44,737 nt of DNA from Marmoricola sp. (GCA_025965315.1 JAOPXD010000019.1:1-44737); one strand, 5' to 3'; counted from the first letter of the stretch, positions 24,384-33,004 are shown. Program-made: numbers and translations. The notes: generated by a model from the sequence alone, not told the origin.

Positions 24384-26069
24384 CTACTTCGAGCTCGCGC
24401 GACGACGCCCTGCCGGACGACGCTCCGAGGGCCGGGTGACGGGCTGACCGGCCTCGACCAGCGACGCGCGACGTGCCGCGCCGAAGTCGGCGAGCGCCTC
24501 GGCCAGCTCCTCTACCGACGGGTTCGGGGCCATCACGTCGACCCTGAGCCCGTGCTCCTCGGCGGTCTTCGCCGTGGCCGGCCCGATCACCGCGATGATC
24601 GTGGACGCGTGCGGCTTGCCGGCGATACCGACCAGGTTGCGCACCGTCGAGGACGACGTGAACACGACCGCGTCGAACTTGCCCGACTTGATCGCCTCAC
24701 GCGTCGGCGCCGGCGGTGGCGCTGCGCGCACGGTCCGGTACGCCGTGACGTCGTCGACCTCCCAGCCGAGGTCGACCAGGCCGGCGACCAGGTTCTCGGT
24801 GGCGATGTCGGCGCGCGGCTGGAAGACCCGGTTGATCGGGTCGAGCAGCTCGTCGAACGGCGGCCAGTCCTCGAGCAGGCCCCGGGCTGACTGCTCACCG
24901 GCGGGGATCAGGTCGGCGCGCAGGCCCCAGTCGAGCAGCGAGGCAGCGGTCTTCTCGCCGACCGCCGCGATCTTCAGGCCCGAGAACGCACGCGCGTCCA
25001 GGCCGTACTCCTCGAACTTCTCGCGGACCGCACGCACCGCGTTGACCGAGGTGAAGGCGATCCACTCGTAGCGGCCCTCGACCAGGCCGCGGACGGCCTT
25101 GTCCATCTGCTGCGGGTTGCGGGGCGGCTCGACCGAGATGGTCGGCACCTCCTCGGGCTCCGAGCCGAAGCTGCGCAGCCGGGTGGAGAGCGACGCGGCC
25201 TGCTCCTTGGTGCGCGGCACCAGCACGCGCCAGCCGAAGAGCGGCTTGTTCTCGAACCAGGACAGCTGCTCGCGCAGGTCCACGACCGGGCCGATCACGG
25301 TGACGGCCGGAGCCTCCATCCGGGCCGCGCGCACGTCGGCGGCGATGTCGGCCAGCGTCGAGACCAGGGTCCGCTGGGTGGTCACGGTGCCGGTCCGGGT
25401 CATCGCGACCGGGGTGTCGGAGGCCCGACCGGCGGCGATCAGCTCCCGGGCGATCTCGCCGATGCTGCCGACGGCGGAGAGCAGCACCAGCGTCGTCCGG
25501 TTCGCGTACTGCGACCAGTCGACGGTGGCACCGGCGCACGAGACGACGGTGACCTCGCGGTGGTTCTTGGTGGTCAGCGGGACCCCGGCGTACGCCGGTA
25601 CCGCGTTGACCGAGGAGACCCCCGGGACGACCTCGAAGGCGATCCCGGCCTTGGCGCAGGCCTGCGCCTCCTCGGGGCCCGAGGCGTAGAGGAACGGGTC
25701 CCCGGCCATCAACCGGACCACCCGGCGACCGGTCTTGGCGTGCTTGATGATCACCTTCGCGCGGGCGGCGTGGGTCAGCGGCTGGCCGTCCTCGCCGAAG
25801 CCGCCGTCCACGAACTGCGGGCCCTCGGCCACCGCGACCGGCAGTCGGACCTCGCCGTCGTCCTCGTCCTCGAGCTCGACCGGCTCCGGCAGCCCGAGGA
25901 CCCCGCGGACGAGACGCTCGTGCTCGGGGAGCTCGGTGATCACGATCTCGGCGTCCCTGAGCAGGTCCACCGCGCGGAGCGTGAGGAGCTCGGGGTCACC
26001 GGGTCCGGCGCCGACGAAGGAGACCCACCGGGTCTGGCGAGTGGGCGTGCTGGGTTCAGTCATGGTCAC
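24384..26069 (-). CDS. Uroporphyrinogen-III C-methyltransferase / uroporphyrinogen-III synthase fusion
   Basis: A two-domain protein of 561 aa. Residues about 15-265 are the SAM-dependent CobA/SUMT type (FVGAGPGDPELLTLRAVDLL, VRLMAGDPFLYASG, EVVPGVSSVNAVPAYAGVPL), which methylates uroporphyrinogen III toward sirohaem and cobalamin. Residues about 270-540 are HemD (RVLVPRTKEQAASLSTRL, WIAFTSVNAVRAV, VVFTSSSTVRNLVG), which closes hydroxymethylbilane to uroporphyrinogen III. The fusion places the branch point in one polypeptide and is known in actinobacteria. A basic C-terminal tail (RRPAGRRRASSK) follows. It lies between hemC and hemB. Confidence 0.93.
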   Translation of the reverse strand: MTMTEPSTPTRQTRWVSFVGAGPGDPELLTLRAVDLLRDAEIVITELPEHERLVRGVLGLPEPVELEDEDDGEVRLPVAVAEGPQFVDGGFGEDGQPLTHAARAKVIIKHAKTGRRVVRLMAGDPFLYASGPEEAQACAKAGIAFEVVPGVSSVNAVPAYAGVPLTTKNHREVTVVSCAGATVDWSQYANRTTLVLLSAVGSIGEIARELIAAGRASDTPVAMTRTGTVTTQRTLVSTLADIAADVRAARMEAPAVTVIGPVVDLREQLSWFENKPLFGWRVLVPRTKEQAASLSTRLRSFGSEPEEVPTISVEPPRNPQQMDKAVRGLVEGRYEWIAFTSVNAVRAVREKFEEYGLDARAFSGLKIAAVGEKTAASLLDWGLRADLIPAGEQSARGLLEDWPPFDELLDPINRVFQPRADIATENLVAGLVDLGWEVDDVTAYRTVRAAPPPAPTREAIKSGKFDAVVFTSSSTVRNLVGIAGKPHASTIIAVIGPATAKTAEEHGLRVDVMAPNPSVEELAEALADFGAARRASLVEAGQPVTRPSERRPAGRRRASSK

Positions 26070-26077
26070 GTTGCCTT

Positions 26078-27076
26078 CTAGCTACTTGCTTCGATGGTGC
26101 CGGGAGAACTGGGCTGGTCGAGAACGGGAGGGAGCATCACGTCGTGGGCGCCGTCGGCGATCATCTCGGCGGCGAGCTTGCGGCCGAGCTCGACGGGCTC
26201 GGCGTACGGACCGGACGCGGAGCGGCGTACGGCGACCGCGCCGTCGAGCGAGCTGGCGACGGCCCTGATCCAGAGCTCGGGGGGCGAACCTGGACCGTCC
26301 TCGCCCTCGACGACGTCGGCGAGGGCACCCACCGGGGCCGAGCAACCGGCCTCGAGCTCGGCGAGCACGGTGCGCTCGCAGGTGACCGCGGCGCGGGTGT
26401 GCGGGTCGTCCAGGGCCCCGGCCAGCAGGGCGACCAGGTCGGTGTCCGCGGCCCGGCACTCGATCGCCAGGGCTCCCTGGCCTGGTGCGGGAAGCACCTG
26501 GATCGGGTCGAGGACCTCGGTGATCTCGTCGAGCCGCCCGAGCCGGGCCAGGCCGGCGCGCGCCAGCACGACCGCGTCGAGCTCGCCCGAGCGCACCTTG
26601 CCGATCCGGGTGTCGACGTTGCCGCGCACCCCGACGAGATCGATACCGAGACCGAGCGCCTCGAGCTGGGCGACCCGGCGCGGGGAACCGGTGCCGACCT
26701 TGCTCCCGGGCACGAGCTCCCCGAGGGTGAGGCCGTCACGGGCGACCACGACGTCGCGCGGGTCCTCGCGGACCGGGATCGCCGCGAGGGCGACCCCGTC
26801 GGCGGGGGCGGTGGGCAGGTCCTTGAGCGAGTGCACCGCGACGTCGACGTGCCCGGCGAGGAGCGCGTCGCGCAGGGCGCTCACGAACACCCCGGTGCTG
26901 CCGAGCTGGGCGACCGGGGCCGGATTGGTGTCGCCCTCGGTGGAGACCGTGACGAGCACGGTCTCGCGGCCGGTGCCCGCGGTGATCGCATCGGCGATCT
27001 GCCCCGACTGGGTCCGGGCGAGGGCCGACGCGCGGGTACCGACCCGCAGGGCGCGTTCGTTGAGCTGGATCGTCAT
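26078..27076 (-). CDS. hemC: Porphobilinogen deaminase (hydroxymethylbilane synthase)
   Basis: Polymerises four porphobilinogens to hydroxymethylbilane. The 332-aa protein has RVGTRASALARTQSGQIADA, the domain-1 KDLPT motif in VHSLKDLPTAPADG, VGTGSPRRVAQL, and the dipyrromethane-cofactor Cys in LEAGCSAPVGAL. The ATG overlaps the hemA stop by 4 bp. It is 8 bp from the downstream hemD fusion gene. Confidence 0.95.
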   Translation of the reverse strand: MTIQLNERALRVGTRASALARTQSGQIADAITAGTGRETVLVTVSTEGDTNPAPVAQLGSTGVFVSALRDALLAGHVDVAVHSLKDLPTAPADGVALAAIPVREDPRDVVVARDGLTLGELVPGSKVGTGSPRRVAQLEALGLGIDLVGVRGNVDTRIGKVRSGELDAVVLARAGLARLGRLDEITEVLDPIQVLPAPGQGALAIECRAADTDLVALLAGALDDPHTRAAVTCERTVLAELEAGCSAPVGALADVVEGEDGPGSPPELWIRAVASSLDGAVAVRRSASGPYAEPVELGRKLAAEMIADGAHDVMLPPVLDQPSSPGTIEASS

Positions 27077-28386
27077 ACGCCCTCCACCCGGGTCACTGCC
27101 TCGACGGCATCGGGATCGAGCGAGAACAGCTCGGCCAGCGCTGCCGCGTAGGAGACGGCGCCGGTCTCGTTCGCGAGCTCCTTGACGCGCACGGTCGGCT
27201 GGTGGAGCAGCTTGTCGGCGACCCGGCGTACGGCGTGCTCGATCTCGGCGCGCGACGCTGCATCGAGGTCGGGCAGCCGGCCGGCCAGCCGGGTCAGCTC
27301 GGTCTCGACCACCCCGGTCGCCATCGTGCGCAGGGCGATCACGGTCGGGGTGACGCTGGCGGCGTGCCGGGCGGCGAGGAACGCCTGCAGCTCCTCACCG
27401 ACGATCCGGCGTACGTCGGCGACCTCGGCGCGCTCACCGGCGTTCTCGAGGTCGGCGGCGAGGGTGGCCAGGTCGATCAGCCGGACCCCGGGTTCGGCGG
27501 CGACGGCAGGGTCGACGTCGCGCGGCAGTGCCAGGTCGATGATCGCGAGCGGCCGGTCGCCGGTGCGCGCACCGCGGAGCACCTCGGCGTCGACCTGAAT
27601 CGAGGTGGAGTCGGTGCAGGAGACCAGCACGTCGACGTCGGCGAGCTCGCGCGGGACCTCGGCGAGCATCACCGCCCGACCGCCGTACTGCTCGGCGAGG
27701 CGGGACGCCCGGACGGGGGTGCGGTTCGCGATCACGATCGAGGACGCTCCCGCACGCGACAGCGTGGCCACCGCAAGACCAGCCATCGCGCCGGCGCCGA
27801 CGACGAGCGCCCGCAGCCCACCGGCGCTGCCCTGGGTGGTCAGACCCTGGTCGGTCAGGTGCTGCACGGCCTGGTCCAGCGCGGCGGTCACCAACGAGGG
27901 TCCGGCACGGTCGATGTCGGTCTCGGCGTGCGACCGCTTGCCGACCCGCAGCGCCTGCTGGAAGAGCGAGTTCAGCGCCGGGCCGACGGTGCCGCTCTCC
28001 TGGCCGACGCGCAGCGCCTCCCGGGTCTGACCGAGGATCTGGCTCTCGCCGACGACCATCGACTCCAGGCCGGCAGCGACGTTGAAGAGGTGCGCCACCG
28101 CGCCGTCGTCGTAGTGCACGTACAGGTTCGGGACCAGCGACTCGACCGGCTCGTGGCTGGGGCTGAGGATCAGCCGGGAGATCGCCTCGACGCTTCCGTG
28201 GAAGCGGTCGACCTCGGCGTAGACCTCGATCCGGTTGCAGGTGGACAGCACCGTGGCCTCGACGACGTGCTCGTTGTCGGCGACCTCGCGGATCAGCTTG
28301 AGGGTGCCGTCGGAGTCGCGGGCGACCTGCTCGAGCACGGGTACCGGAGCCGAGTTGTGGGAGATGCCGACCACCAGGACGCTCAT
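27073..28386 (-). CDS. hemA: Glutamyl-tRNA reductase
   Basis: First enzyme of the C5 tetrapyrrole route; reduces glutamyl-tRNA(Glu) to glutamate-1-semialdehyde with NADPH. The product is 437 aa from ATG 28386. The active-site Cys50 lies in LSTCNRIEVYAE, preceded by GISHNSAPV. ESMVVGESQILGQ and the Rossmann motif VVGAGAMAGLAV follow, then the C-terminal dimerisation helices. The ATG shares a base with the rex stop (TGATG), so redox repressor and pathway entry enzyme are made together. No hemL is in the window. Confidence 0.95.
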   Translation of the reverse strand: MSVLVVGISHNSAPVPVLEQVARDSDGTLKLIREVADNEHVVEATVLSTCNRIEVYAEVDRFHGSVEAISRLILSPSHEPVESLVPNLYVHYDDGAVAHLFNVAAGLESMVVGESQILGQTREALRVGQESGTVGPALNSLFQQALRVGKRSHAETDIDRAGPSLVTAALDQAVQHLTDQGLTTQGSAGGLRALVVGAGAMAGLAVATLSRAGASSIVIANRTPVRASRLAEQYGGRAVMLAEVPRELADVDVLVSCTDSTSIQVDAEVLRGARTGDRPLAIIDLALPRDVDPAVAAEPGVRLIDLATLAADLENAGERAEVADVRRIVGEELQAFLAARHAASVTPTVIALRTMATGVVETELTRLAGRLPDLDAASRAEIEHAVRRVADKLLHQPTVRVKELANETGAVSYAAALAELFSLDPDAVEAVTRVEGV

Positions 28387-29060
28387 CAGGCCACCCCGGC
28401 AGTTCCGGTCGGCGCGGCTTCGGGGTGCAGCGGCGCCTTCCTCTGCTCGTGGTACGCGAGGATCTGCAGCTCGCTGGACAGGTCGACCATCCGTACGTCG
28501 ACCCCTTCGGGCACCGAGAGCACCATCGGCGCGAAGTTCAGGACGCTGCGGATGCCTGCCGCGACCATCTCGTCGCACACCGACTGGGCCGCAGCCGCCG
28601 GGGTCGCGATCACGCCGATCGCGACACCGTGCTCGTGCACGATCGCGGAGAGCTCGTGGAACCCGCGGATCTTCAGACCGGCCACCAGCTCGCCGTGCCG
28701 GGTCGCATCGGCATCGAGCAGGGCGACGGTACGGAAGCCGCGCGAGGTGAAGCCGGAGTAGTTGGCGAGCGCGTGGCCGAGGTTGCCGATCCCGACGATG
28801 ACGACCGGCCAATCCTGGGTCAGGCCGATCTCGCGGGAGATCTGGTAGCGCAGGTACTCCACGTCGTACCCGACGCCGCGGGTGCCGTAGGAGCCGAGGT
28901 GGGAGAGGTCCTTGCGGAGCTTGGCGCTGTTCACGCCCGCGGCGGTCGCCAGCTCCTCGCTGGAGCAGGAGCGGATCTCCGACTCCAGGAGTGAATTGAG
29001 TGCCCGCAGATACACCGGAAGGCGCGCCACGGTCGCCTCAGGAATGCGTGTAGGACTCAC
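28386..29060 (-). CDS. rex: Redox-sensing transcriptional repressor Rex
   Basis: Rex binds DNA when NAD+/NADH is high and lets go when NADH accumulates. The 224-aa protein has an N-terminal winged helix (VARLPVYLRALNSLLE, ATAAGVNSAKLRKDLSHLGSYG, GTRGVGYDV) and a Rossmann domain with VGIGNLGHALANY. The C-terminal domain-swap helix is present. GTG 29060 is preceded by GGAGAG at 6 nt; an upstream in-frame start at 29111 would add 17 residues without family similarity. It heads hemACDB, as in Streptomyces, where Rex controls this operon. Confidence 0.94.
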   Translation of the reverse strand: MSPTRIPEATVARLPVYLRALNSLLESEIRSCSSEELATAAGVNSAKLRKDLSHLGSYGTRGVGYDVEYLRYQISREIGLTQDWPVVIVGIGNLGHALANYSGFTSRGFRTVALLDADATRHGELVAGLKIRGFHELSAIVHEHGVAIGVIATPAAAAQSVCDEMVAAGIRSVLNFAPMVLSVPEGVDVRMVDLSSELQILAYHEQRKAPLHPEAAPTGTAGVA

Positions 29061-29129
29061 GGTCAACTCTCCAGCCGAATCGCCCCGGGCTCGGTAAGGG
29101 AGCCTGTCCACAAAGCGTTCAGCCCACCC

Positions 29130-29158
29130 ACAATAAGAGTTTGTGAACGCGGGAACAA
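29130..29158 (-). promoter_or_regulatory. Promoter of the rex-hem operon
   Basis: On the minus strand a -35 TTGTTC (29158-29153) and a -10 TATTGT (29135-29130) are separated by exactly 17 bp. The start point would fall around 29123, giving a leader of about 60 nt before the GTG at 29060. Confidence 0.6.
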
Positions 29159-29159
29159 A
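29140..29159. promoter_or_regulatory. Probable Rex operator (ROP)
   Basis: TTTGTGAACGCGGGAACAAA is an imperfect 20-bp inverted repeat. Its left half TTGTGAA is a perfect Rex half-site; the right half keeps the outer ACAA. It covers the -35 and part of the spacer, so bound Rex would block the promoter of its own operon. Confidence 0.65.
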
Positions 29160-29211
29160 CCGAGCGATCCCGAGCCCGGTGCAGCGCTAGCACAGGTGAG
29201 ACGTACGCCAC

Positions 29212-29457
29212 TCAGCGGGGGGTGAGCGCGTGGCGGAGCCGGACCTCGTCCACGCGCCAGAAGTCGTGCTGGGCGCCGTCCACGAAGGTCACCGGGATCT
29301 GCTCGCCGTAGCTGCGCATCAGGTCGGCGTCACCGGTGATGTCGACGACCTCCCAGGCCTCGCCGAGCTCGGCGCAGACCCGTCCGACGACCCGCTCGGC
29401 GTCCTCGCAGAGGTGGCACCCCGGCTTCGAGTAGACCCGCACCCGTACGTCGGGCAC
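29212..29457 (-). CDS. Glutaredoxin-like (DUF836) thiol protein
   Basis: An 81-aa thioredoxin-fold protein with the redox motif CHLC in VRVYSKPGCHLCEDAERVV and the cis-proline in EQIPVTFVDG. It matches the short DUF836/glutaredoxin-like proteins of bacteria, which are often close to rex or deoxyribonucleotide genes. GTG 29457 is chosen because GGAG lies 8 nt upstream; a GTG at 29466 overlaps the ligase stop. It is the last gene of the transcript that includes the acyl-CoA ligase. Confidence 0.85.
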   Translation of the reverse strand: MPDVRVRVYSKPGCHLCEDAERVVGRVCAELGEAWEVVDITGDADLMRSYGEQIPVTFVDGAQHDFWRVDEVRLRHALTPR

Positions 29458-29462
29458 CGCGT

Positions 29463-31040
29463 TCACTCCAGCAGACCGAGCGCACGTCGGCGCTCGGTCG
29501 CGCGCAGCCGGCCCTTCTGGACCTTGCCGGTCACGGTGTACGGCAGCGTCGCGACCACGTGGATCGTCTTCGGCTGCTTGAAGCCGGCCAGCCGAGCGGC
29601 GCAGTGGGCGCGGACCTGCTCGGTGAGCCGGTCCTCGGCGACCTCGTGGCGCGGCTTGACGTACGCGACCACCGCCTCGCCGGTCAGCGGGTCGTCGACC
29701 CCGATCACCGCGGCCTCGGCGACGTCGTCGAGCTCGACGATCACGTCCTCGACCTCGCTCGGGTAGACGTTGAACCCCGAGACGATCACCAGCTCCTTGA
29801 GGCGGTCGACCAGGACCAGGTCGCCGGAGGCGTCGAGGTAGCCGACGTCGCCCGTGGACCACCAGCCCTCGGCATCCGGCCCGTCGGCACCGTCGGGCCA
29901 GTACCCGGAGAAGAGGTTGTTCCCGCGGATCTGGATCTGGCCGGGGTCCTCGTCCTCGGGTTCGCCACCGGTCTCGTCGACCAGGCGGATCGAGATGCCC
30001 GGGAGCGGCGCACCGACCGACCCCGGATCCGGGTCGGCGCTGCACTGGGTCGAGGTGACCACCGGCGCCGCCTCGGTCAGGCCGTAGCCCTGCTGGATGG
30101 CCAGCCCGGTCTTCGCGGTGAACGCGGCGGTGAGCTCGGGGCCGAGCGGTGCCGAGCCGGACAGGACCGTGCGGACCGGACCGAGGCGGTCCTCGAGCCC
30201 CGGCACCTGCATCCAGTAGGCGAAGACCGGCGGTGCGACCGGCAGCACCGAGATCGCCTCGTCCTCGATGATGTCGAGCGACCCCTCGGGGTCGAAGCCG
30301 TCGACCAGCACCATCCGGGCGTGCTGGCGCAGCACCTGGCCGAGCACGGCGTTGAGCCCGTAGACGTGGAAGAGCGGCAGCACCCCGAGCACCACGTCGC
30401 GGCCGTTGATCATCGGCGGCACCACCTCCGCGGCCTGGGCGATGTTCGCCGCCAGCGCGCGGTGGCTGAGCATGGCCGCGCGCGGACGGCCGGAGGTGCC
30501 GCTGGTGTAGAGCAGCACGGCGAGGGACTCGGGATCGGTGGTTCCGGGGACCGGCGTACCGGTTTCGAGGACGAGGTGGTCCCAGGAACGCTCGCCCGGC
30601 TCCAGCGTGGTCGCGATGCTGACCAGCCGTGGCTGCGGCGCGACCATGTCCGCGGCCTCGAACGCCTCGGTGACCCCGGCGACGGCGCTGCGCACCATCC
30701 CGATGGTGGTCTCGTCGGCCACGACCATCCGGGAGCCGGAATCGACGAGCATCCGGACCACCTCGCCGGTGGCGCTGCGCGGGTTGATCGGTACGGCGAC
30801 CATCCGGGCCCGCAGCACCCCGAGGTAGGTGGCGACGAACTCGATCCGGTTGGTCACCGCGATCATCACCCGGTAGCCGGCGACCATCCCCGCAGCGGAC
30901 AGCCCCTGGGCGACCCGGTCGGCGAGATCGTCGAGCGCGGCCCAGGTGACGGTGCGCCCGGTCGCTGCCTCGGACAGGGCGATCTTCGTCGGCTCGGCAC
31001 GGGCAGCGGCGGACAGGAGATCGGCGACAAGGGCCTCCAT
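29463..31040 (-). CDS. AMP-dependent acyl-CoA synthetase/ligase
   Basis: An ANL-superfamily enzyme (525 aa) that adenylates a carboxylic acid, probably a fatty acid, and transfers it to CoA. Core motifs are LLYTSGTSGRPRAAMLSHRAL (P-loop), QQGYGLTEAAP, STGDVGYLDASGDLVLVDR and the C-terminal catalytic Lys in TVTGKVQKGRLR. ATG 31040 is preferred, giving MEALVADLLSAAAR; a longer frame to 31130 overlaps the divergent HAD gene. Chain-length preference cannot be set. Confidence 0.88.
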   Translation of the reverse strand: MEALVADLLSAAARAEPTKIALSEAATGRTVTWAALDDLADRVAQGLSAAGMVAGYRVMIAVTNRIEFVATYLGVLRARMVAVPINPRSATGEVVRMLVDSGSRMVVADETTIGMVRSAVAGVTEAFEAADMVAPQPRLVSIATTLEPGERSWDHLVLETGTPVPGTTDPESLAVLLYTSGTSGRPRAAMLSHRALAANIAQAAEVVPPMINGRDVVLGVLPLFHVYGLNAVLGQVLRQHARMVLVDGFDPEGSLDIIEDEAISVLPVAPPVFAYWMQVPGLEDRLGPVRTVLSGSAPLGPELTAAFTAKTGLAIQQGYGLTEAAPVVTSTQCSADPDPGSVGAPLPGISIRLVDETGGEPEDEDPGQIQIRGNNLFSGYWPDGADGPDAEGWWSTGDVGYLDASGDLVLVDRLKELVIVSGFNVYPSEVEDVIVELDDVAEAAVIGVDDPLTGEAVVAYVKPRHEVAEDRLTEQVRAHCAARLAGFKQPKTIHVVATLPYTVTGKVQKGRLRATERRRALGLLE

Positions 31041-31093
31041 CCGGGGAGTCTCGCACACCCGGGCGGTGCGCGACCGCGAGACGCAAACACCCC

Positions 31094-31099
31094 TAGGCT
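31094..31099 (+). promoter_or_regulatory. -10 box of leaderless HAD phosphatase gene
   Basis: TAGGCT is 6 nt before the GTG at 31106; the space is all G residues, consistent with start-point initiation at the GTG itself. Confidence 0.5.
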
Positions 31100-31105
31100 G
31101 GGGGG

Positions 31106-31987
31106 GTGTCTCGCGCCCAACGCCCCACACCCGTGAACCTCAAGCGACGTTCGCGGCTGGCCGGCGAGGCCGCAGCAGCCAATGCGCAGGTCGAGGGCAG
31201 CCTGGCCGTGCAGAGCGACCCGACGACGGCAGCGTTCTTCGACGTCGACAACACGGTGATGCAAGGGGCCTCGATCTTCCACCTGGCCCGCGGCCTGCAC
31301 CGGCGGAAGTTCTTCACCACCCGCGACATCGTCGGGGCCGCGTGGAAGCAGGCCTACTTCCGCCTGGTCGGGGTCGAGGACCCCGAGCACGTGGCCGAGG
31401 CACGGTCGGCCGCCCTCGCCTTCATCGCCGGTCACACCACCGAGGAGCTGTCCGAGCTCGGCGAGGAGATCTTCGACGAGGCGATGGCCCACCGGATCTG
31501 GCCCGGCACGCGTGCGCTGGCCCAGCTGCACCTGGACCAGGGCCAGCGGGTCTGGCTGGTGACCGCGGCCCCGATCGAGATCGCCTCGATCATCGCGCGC
31601 CGTCTCGGGCTGACCGGCGCCCTGGGCACGGTCGCGGAGCACATCAACGGCGTCTACACCGGCAGCCTCGTCGGCGAGATGCTGCACGGTCCGGCGAAGG
31701 CGGAGGCGATCCTGGCGCTGGCCGCGCGCGAGGGTCTCGACCTCAGCGGCTGCTCGGCGTACTCGGACTCCTCCAACGACCTGCCGATGCTGTCGCTGGT
31801 CGGTGACCCGTGCGCGATCAACCCGGACGCCAAGCTGCGGTCCTACGCCCGCGAGCAGGGCTGGCGGGTCCGCGACTACCGGACCGGTCGCAAGGCCGCT
31901 CGCGCCGGAGCGTTCACCGCTGCCGTCGCCGGTGCCGCCGTCGGCAGCCTCGCCGCCGGCTCGGCGATCCGCAAACGCTTCCACTGA
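31106..31987 (+). CDS. HAD-IB family phosphatase
   Basis: A 293-aa haloacid-dehalogenase-type hydrolase of subfamily IB (SerB-like). Motif I is FFDVDNTVM, motif II lies in [12 protein letters not shown], motif III is GPAKAEAI with its lysine and motif IV is [10 protein letters not shown]. The C-terminus has an Ala/Gly-rich hydrophobic stretch ([21 protein letters not shown]) that could anchor the protein to the membrane. Related actinobacterial proteins next to acyltransferases are thought to act on phospholipid or phosphoserine-type substrates; the substrate here is unknown. Confidence 0.87.
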   Translation: MSRAQRPTPVNLKRRSRLAGEAAAANAQVEGSLAVQSDPTTAAFFDVDNTVMQGASIFHLARGLHRRKFFTTRDIVGAAWKQAYFRLVGVEDPEHVAEARSAALAFIAGHTTEELSELGEEIFDEAMAHRIWPGTRALAQLHLDQGQRVWLVTAAPIEIASIIARRLGLTGALGTVAEHINGVYTGSLVGEMLHGPAKAEAILALAAREGLDLSGCSAYSDSSNDLPMLSLVGDPCAINPDAKLRSYAREQGWRVRDYRTGRKAARAGAFTAAVAGAAVGSLAAGSAIRKRFH

Positions 31988-31998
31988 AGCCGGCGACC

Positions 31999-32037
31999 GG
32001 TTGCTCCTTTATCCGATACGTCGGGTTTGGAGCAACC
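31999..32037. promoter_or_regulatory. Long-armed inverted repeat before the sigma gene
   Basis: GGTTGCTCC (31999-32007) and GGAGCAACC (32029-32037) are perfect 9-bp arms around a 21-nt loop that contains the smaller pairing CCGA...TCGG. It begins 12 bp after the HAD stop and ends just before the sigma promoter, so it could terminate the HAD transcript. Confidence 0.4.
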
Positions 32038-32039
32038 CG

Positions 32040-32068
32040 TTCCCATGACGCCAGGTCCCGTCTACAGT
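32040..32068 (+). promoter_or_regulatory. Promoter of the ECF sigma gene
   Basis: A -10 TACAGT (32063-32068) lies 17 bp after a TTCCCA -35 (32040-32045). The leader would be about 30 nt and contains a strong GGGAGGGAG ribosome-binding site before GTG 32106. Confidence 0.45.
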
Positions 32069-32105
32069 GAAACCGTGAACCTGGCGGGGGGCCGGGAGGG
32101 AGATC

Positions 32106-32969
32106 GTGTTCATGGGAGTGAGTCGGGAGTACGCGCGCGGTCTTGACGCGCTGCGTCAGGCTGTCGCCGACCTGACCCGACCCCAGATGCTTCTCGCCGA
32201 GGCCGGTTTCGCTGGCCAGCTCCTGAACAGCTCGACGACCGTCTCCGGCGCCCGACGCCGGCACGCCGCCGGGGGCAAGAACACTGACCAGCCCGCCTCG
32301 GGCCCGGCACCGGCTCCCCACCACGGGGCTCCCGACCACGGGGCTCCCCACCACGGGGCTCCCGACCACGGGGACGCCGAGCTCGCTGCGTCGTCGGCCG
32401 AGGACGAGGCTGTCGGCACCCGGTTGATCGCCCTGGTCGAGCTCGCCCGCAACGGCGACAAGGAAGCCTTCGGCCAGCTCTACGACCACTACCAGCCCTC
32501 GGTGCACCGGTTCCTCTACTACCGGGTCGGGTCGATGACCCTGGCCGAGGACCTCACCGCGGAGACCTTCTTCCGGGCGCTGCGCAGCATGCACTCGTTC
32601 CGCTGGCAGGGCAAGGACTACGGCGCCTGGCTGATGACGATCGCGCGCAACCTGACCGCCGACCACTTCAAGGCCGGCCGGACGCGGCTCGAGCAGACCA
32701 CCGAGGACATGCAGACCCTCGACTCCACCACGGAGTCGCCCGAGGTCGAGGTCCTTGCCTCGCTGACCAACGAAGCGCTGCTCCGCGCGCTGGGCGAGCT
32801 GCCCACCGAGCAGCGCGAGTGCCTGATCATGAGGTTCCTCCAGGGCCTCTCGATCGCGGAGACGGCCGAGATCCTGGGCCGCAGCAGCGGTGCCGTGAAG
32901 CAGCTCCAGCTGCGCGGTGTCCGTAATCTGGCGAAATTGATTCCTTCCGGGAGCGTGAATGATGCGTAG
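32106..32969 (+). CDS. ECF sigma factor, BldN-like
   Basis: A group 4 sigma-70 factor (287 aa) with an unusually long N-terminal extension of about 100 residues before sigma region 2. Region 2 (about 106-175) includes EAFGQLYDHYQPSVHRFLYYRVG and LAEDLTAETFFRALRSM; region 4 (about 215-280) includes LPTEQRECLIMRFLQGLSIAETAEILGRSSGAVK. The long extension and the membrane partner downstream resemble Streptomyces BldN, made as a pro-sigma. Residues 69-90 are a short HG-rich tandem repeat. GTG 32106 has an ideal Shine-Dalgarno; ATG 32112 is an alternative. Confidence 0.88.
   Translation: MFMGVSREYARGLDALRQAVADLTRPQMLLAEAGFAGQLLNSSTTVSGARRRHAAGGKNTDQPASGPAPAPHHGAPDHGAPHHGAPDHGDAELAASSAEDEAVGTRLIALVELARNGDKEAFGQLYDHYQPSVHRFLYYRVGSMTLAEDLTAETFFRALRSMHSFRWQGKDYGAWLMTIARNLTADHFKAGRTRLEQTTEDMQTLDSTTESPEVEVLASLTNEALLRALGELPTEQRECLIMRFLQGLSIAETAEILGRSSGAVKQLQLRGVRNLAKLIPSGSVNDA
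32312..32373 (+). repeat. 30-bp direct repeat inside the sigma gene
   Basis: The sequence starting GGCTCCCCACCACGGGGCTC at 32312 is repeated at 32342; each 30-bp unit is itself two similar 15-bp units. It encodes alternating HHGAP and DHGAP. The length is a multiple of three, so copy-number change would keep the frame. Confidence 0.85.
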
Positions 32970-32975
32970 ATCACG

Positions 32976-33004
32976 CATAACCCGGGTACGGATCACCTCG
33001 TTGA
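32976..33004 (+). promoter_or_regulatory. Sigma-BldN-type promoter before the DUF5667 gene
   Basis: CATAAC (32976-32981) and CGTTGA (32999-33004) are 17 bp apart. The consensus I recall for sigma-BldN is CGTAAC, 16 bp, CGTTGA, so this matches 11 of 12 bases with one extra spacer base. The predicted start leaves a leader of about 75 nt to ATG 33087. Confidence 0.55.

Noticed and set aside
20187..24890. Very long open frames on the plus strand opposite manA, ygfZ, fur, hemB and hemD (755 and 703 codons)
   Set aside because: They are mirror frames of high-GC genes, with Asp/Arg/Gly/Val-rich composition and no domain features. The minus-strand genes have clear motifs throughout.
29559..31136. 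525-codon plus-strand frame opposite the acyl-CoA ligase
   Set aside because: Composition is typical of reverse-frame GC bias, and the ligase motifs on the other strand are complete.
32063..32085. BldD-type operator before the sigma gene (AGTGAAACCGTGAAC)
   Set aside because: The GTGA units are direct, not the palindromic arrangement expected of BldD, and the core bases do not fit.
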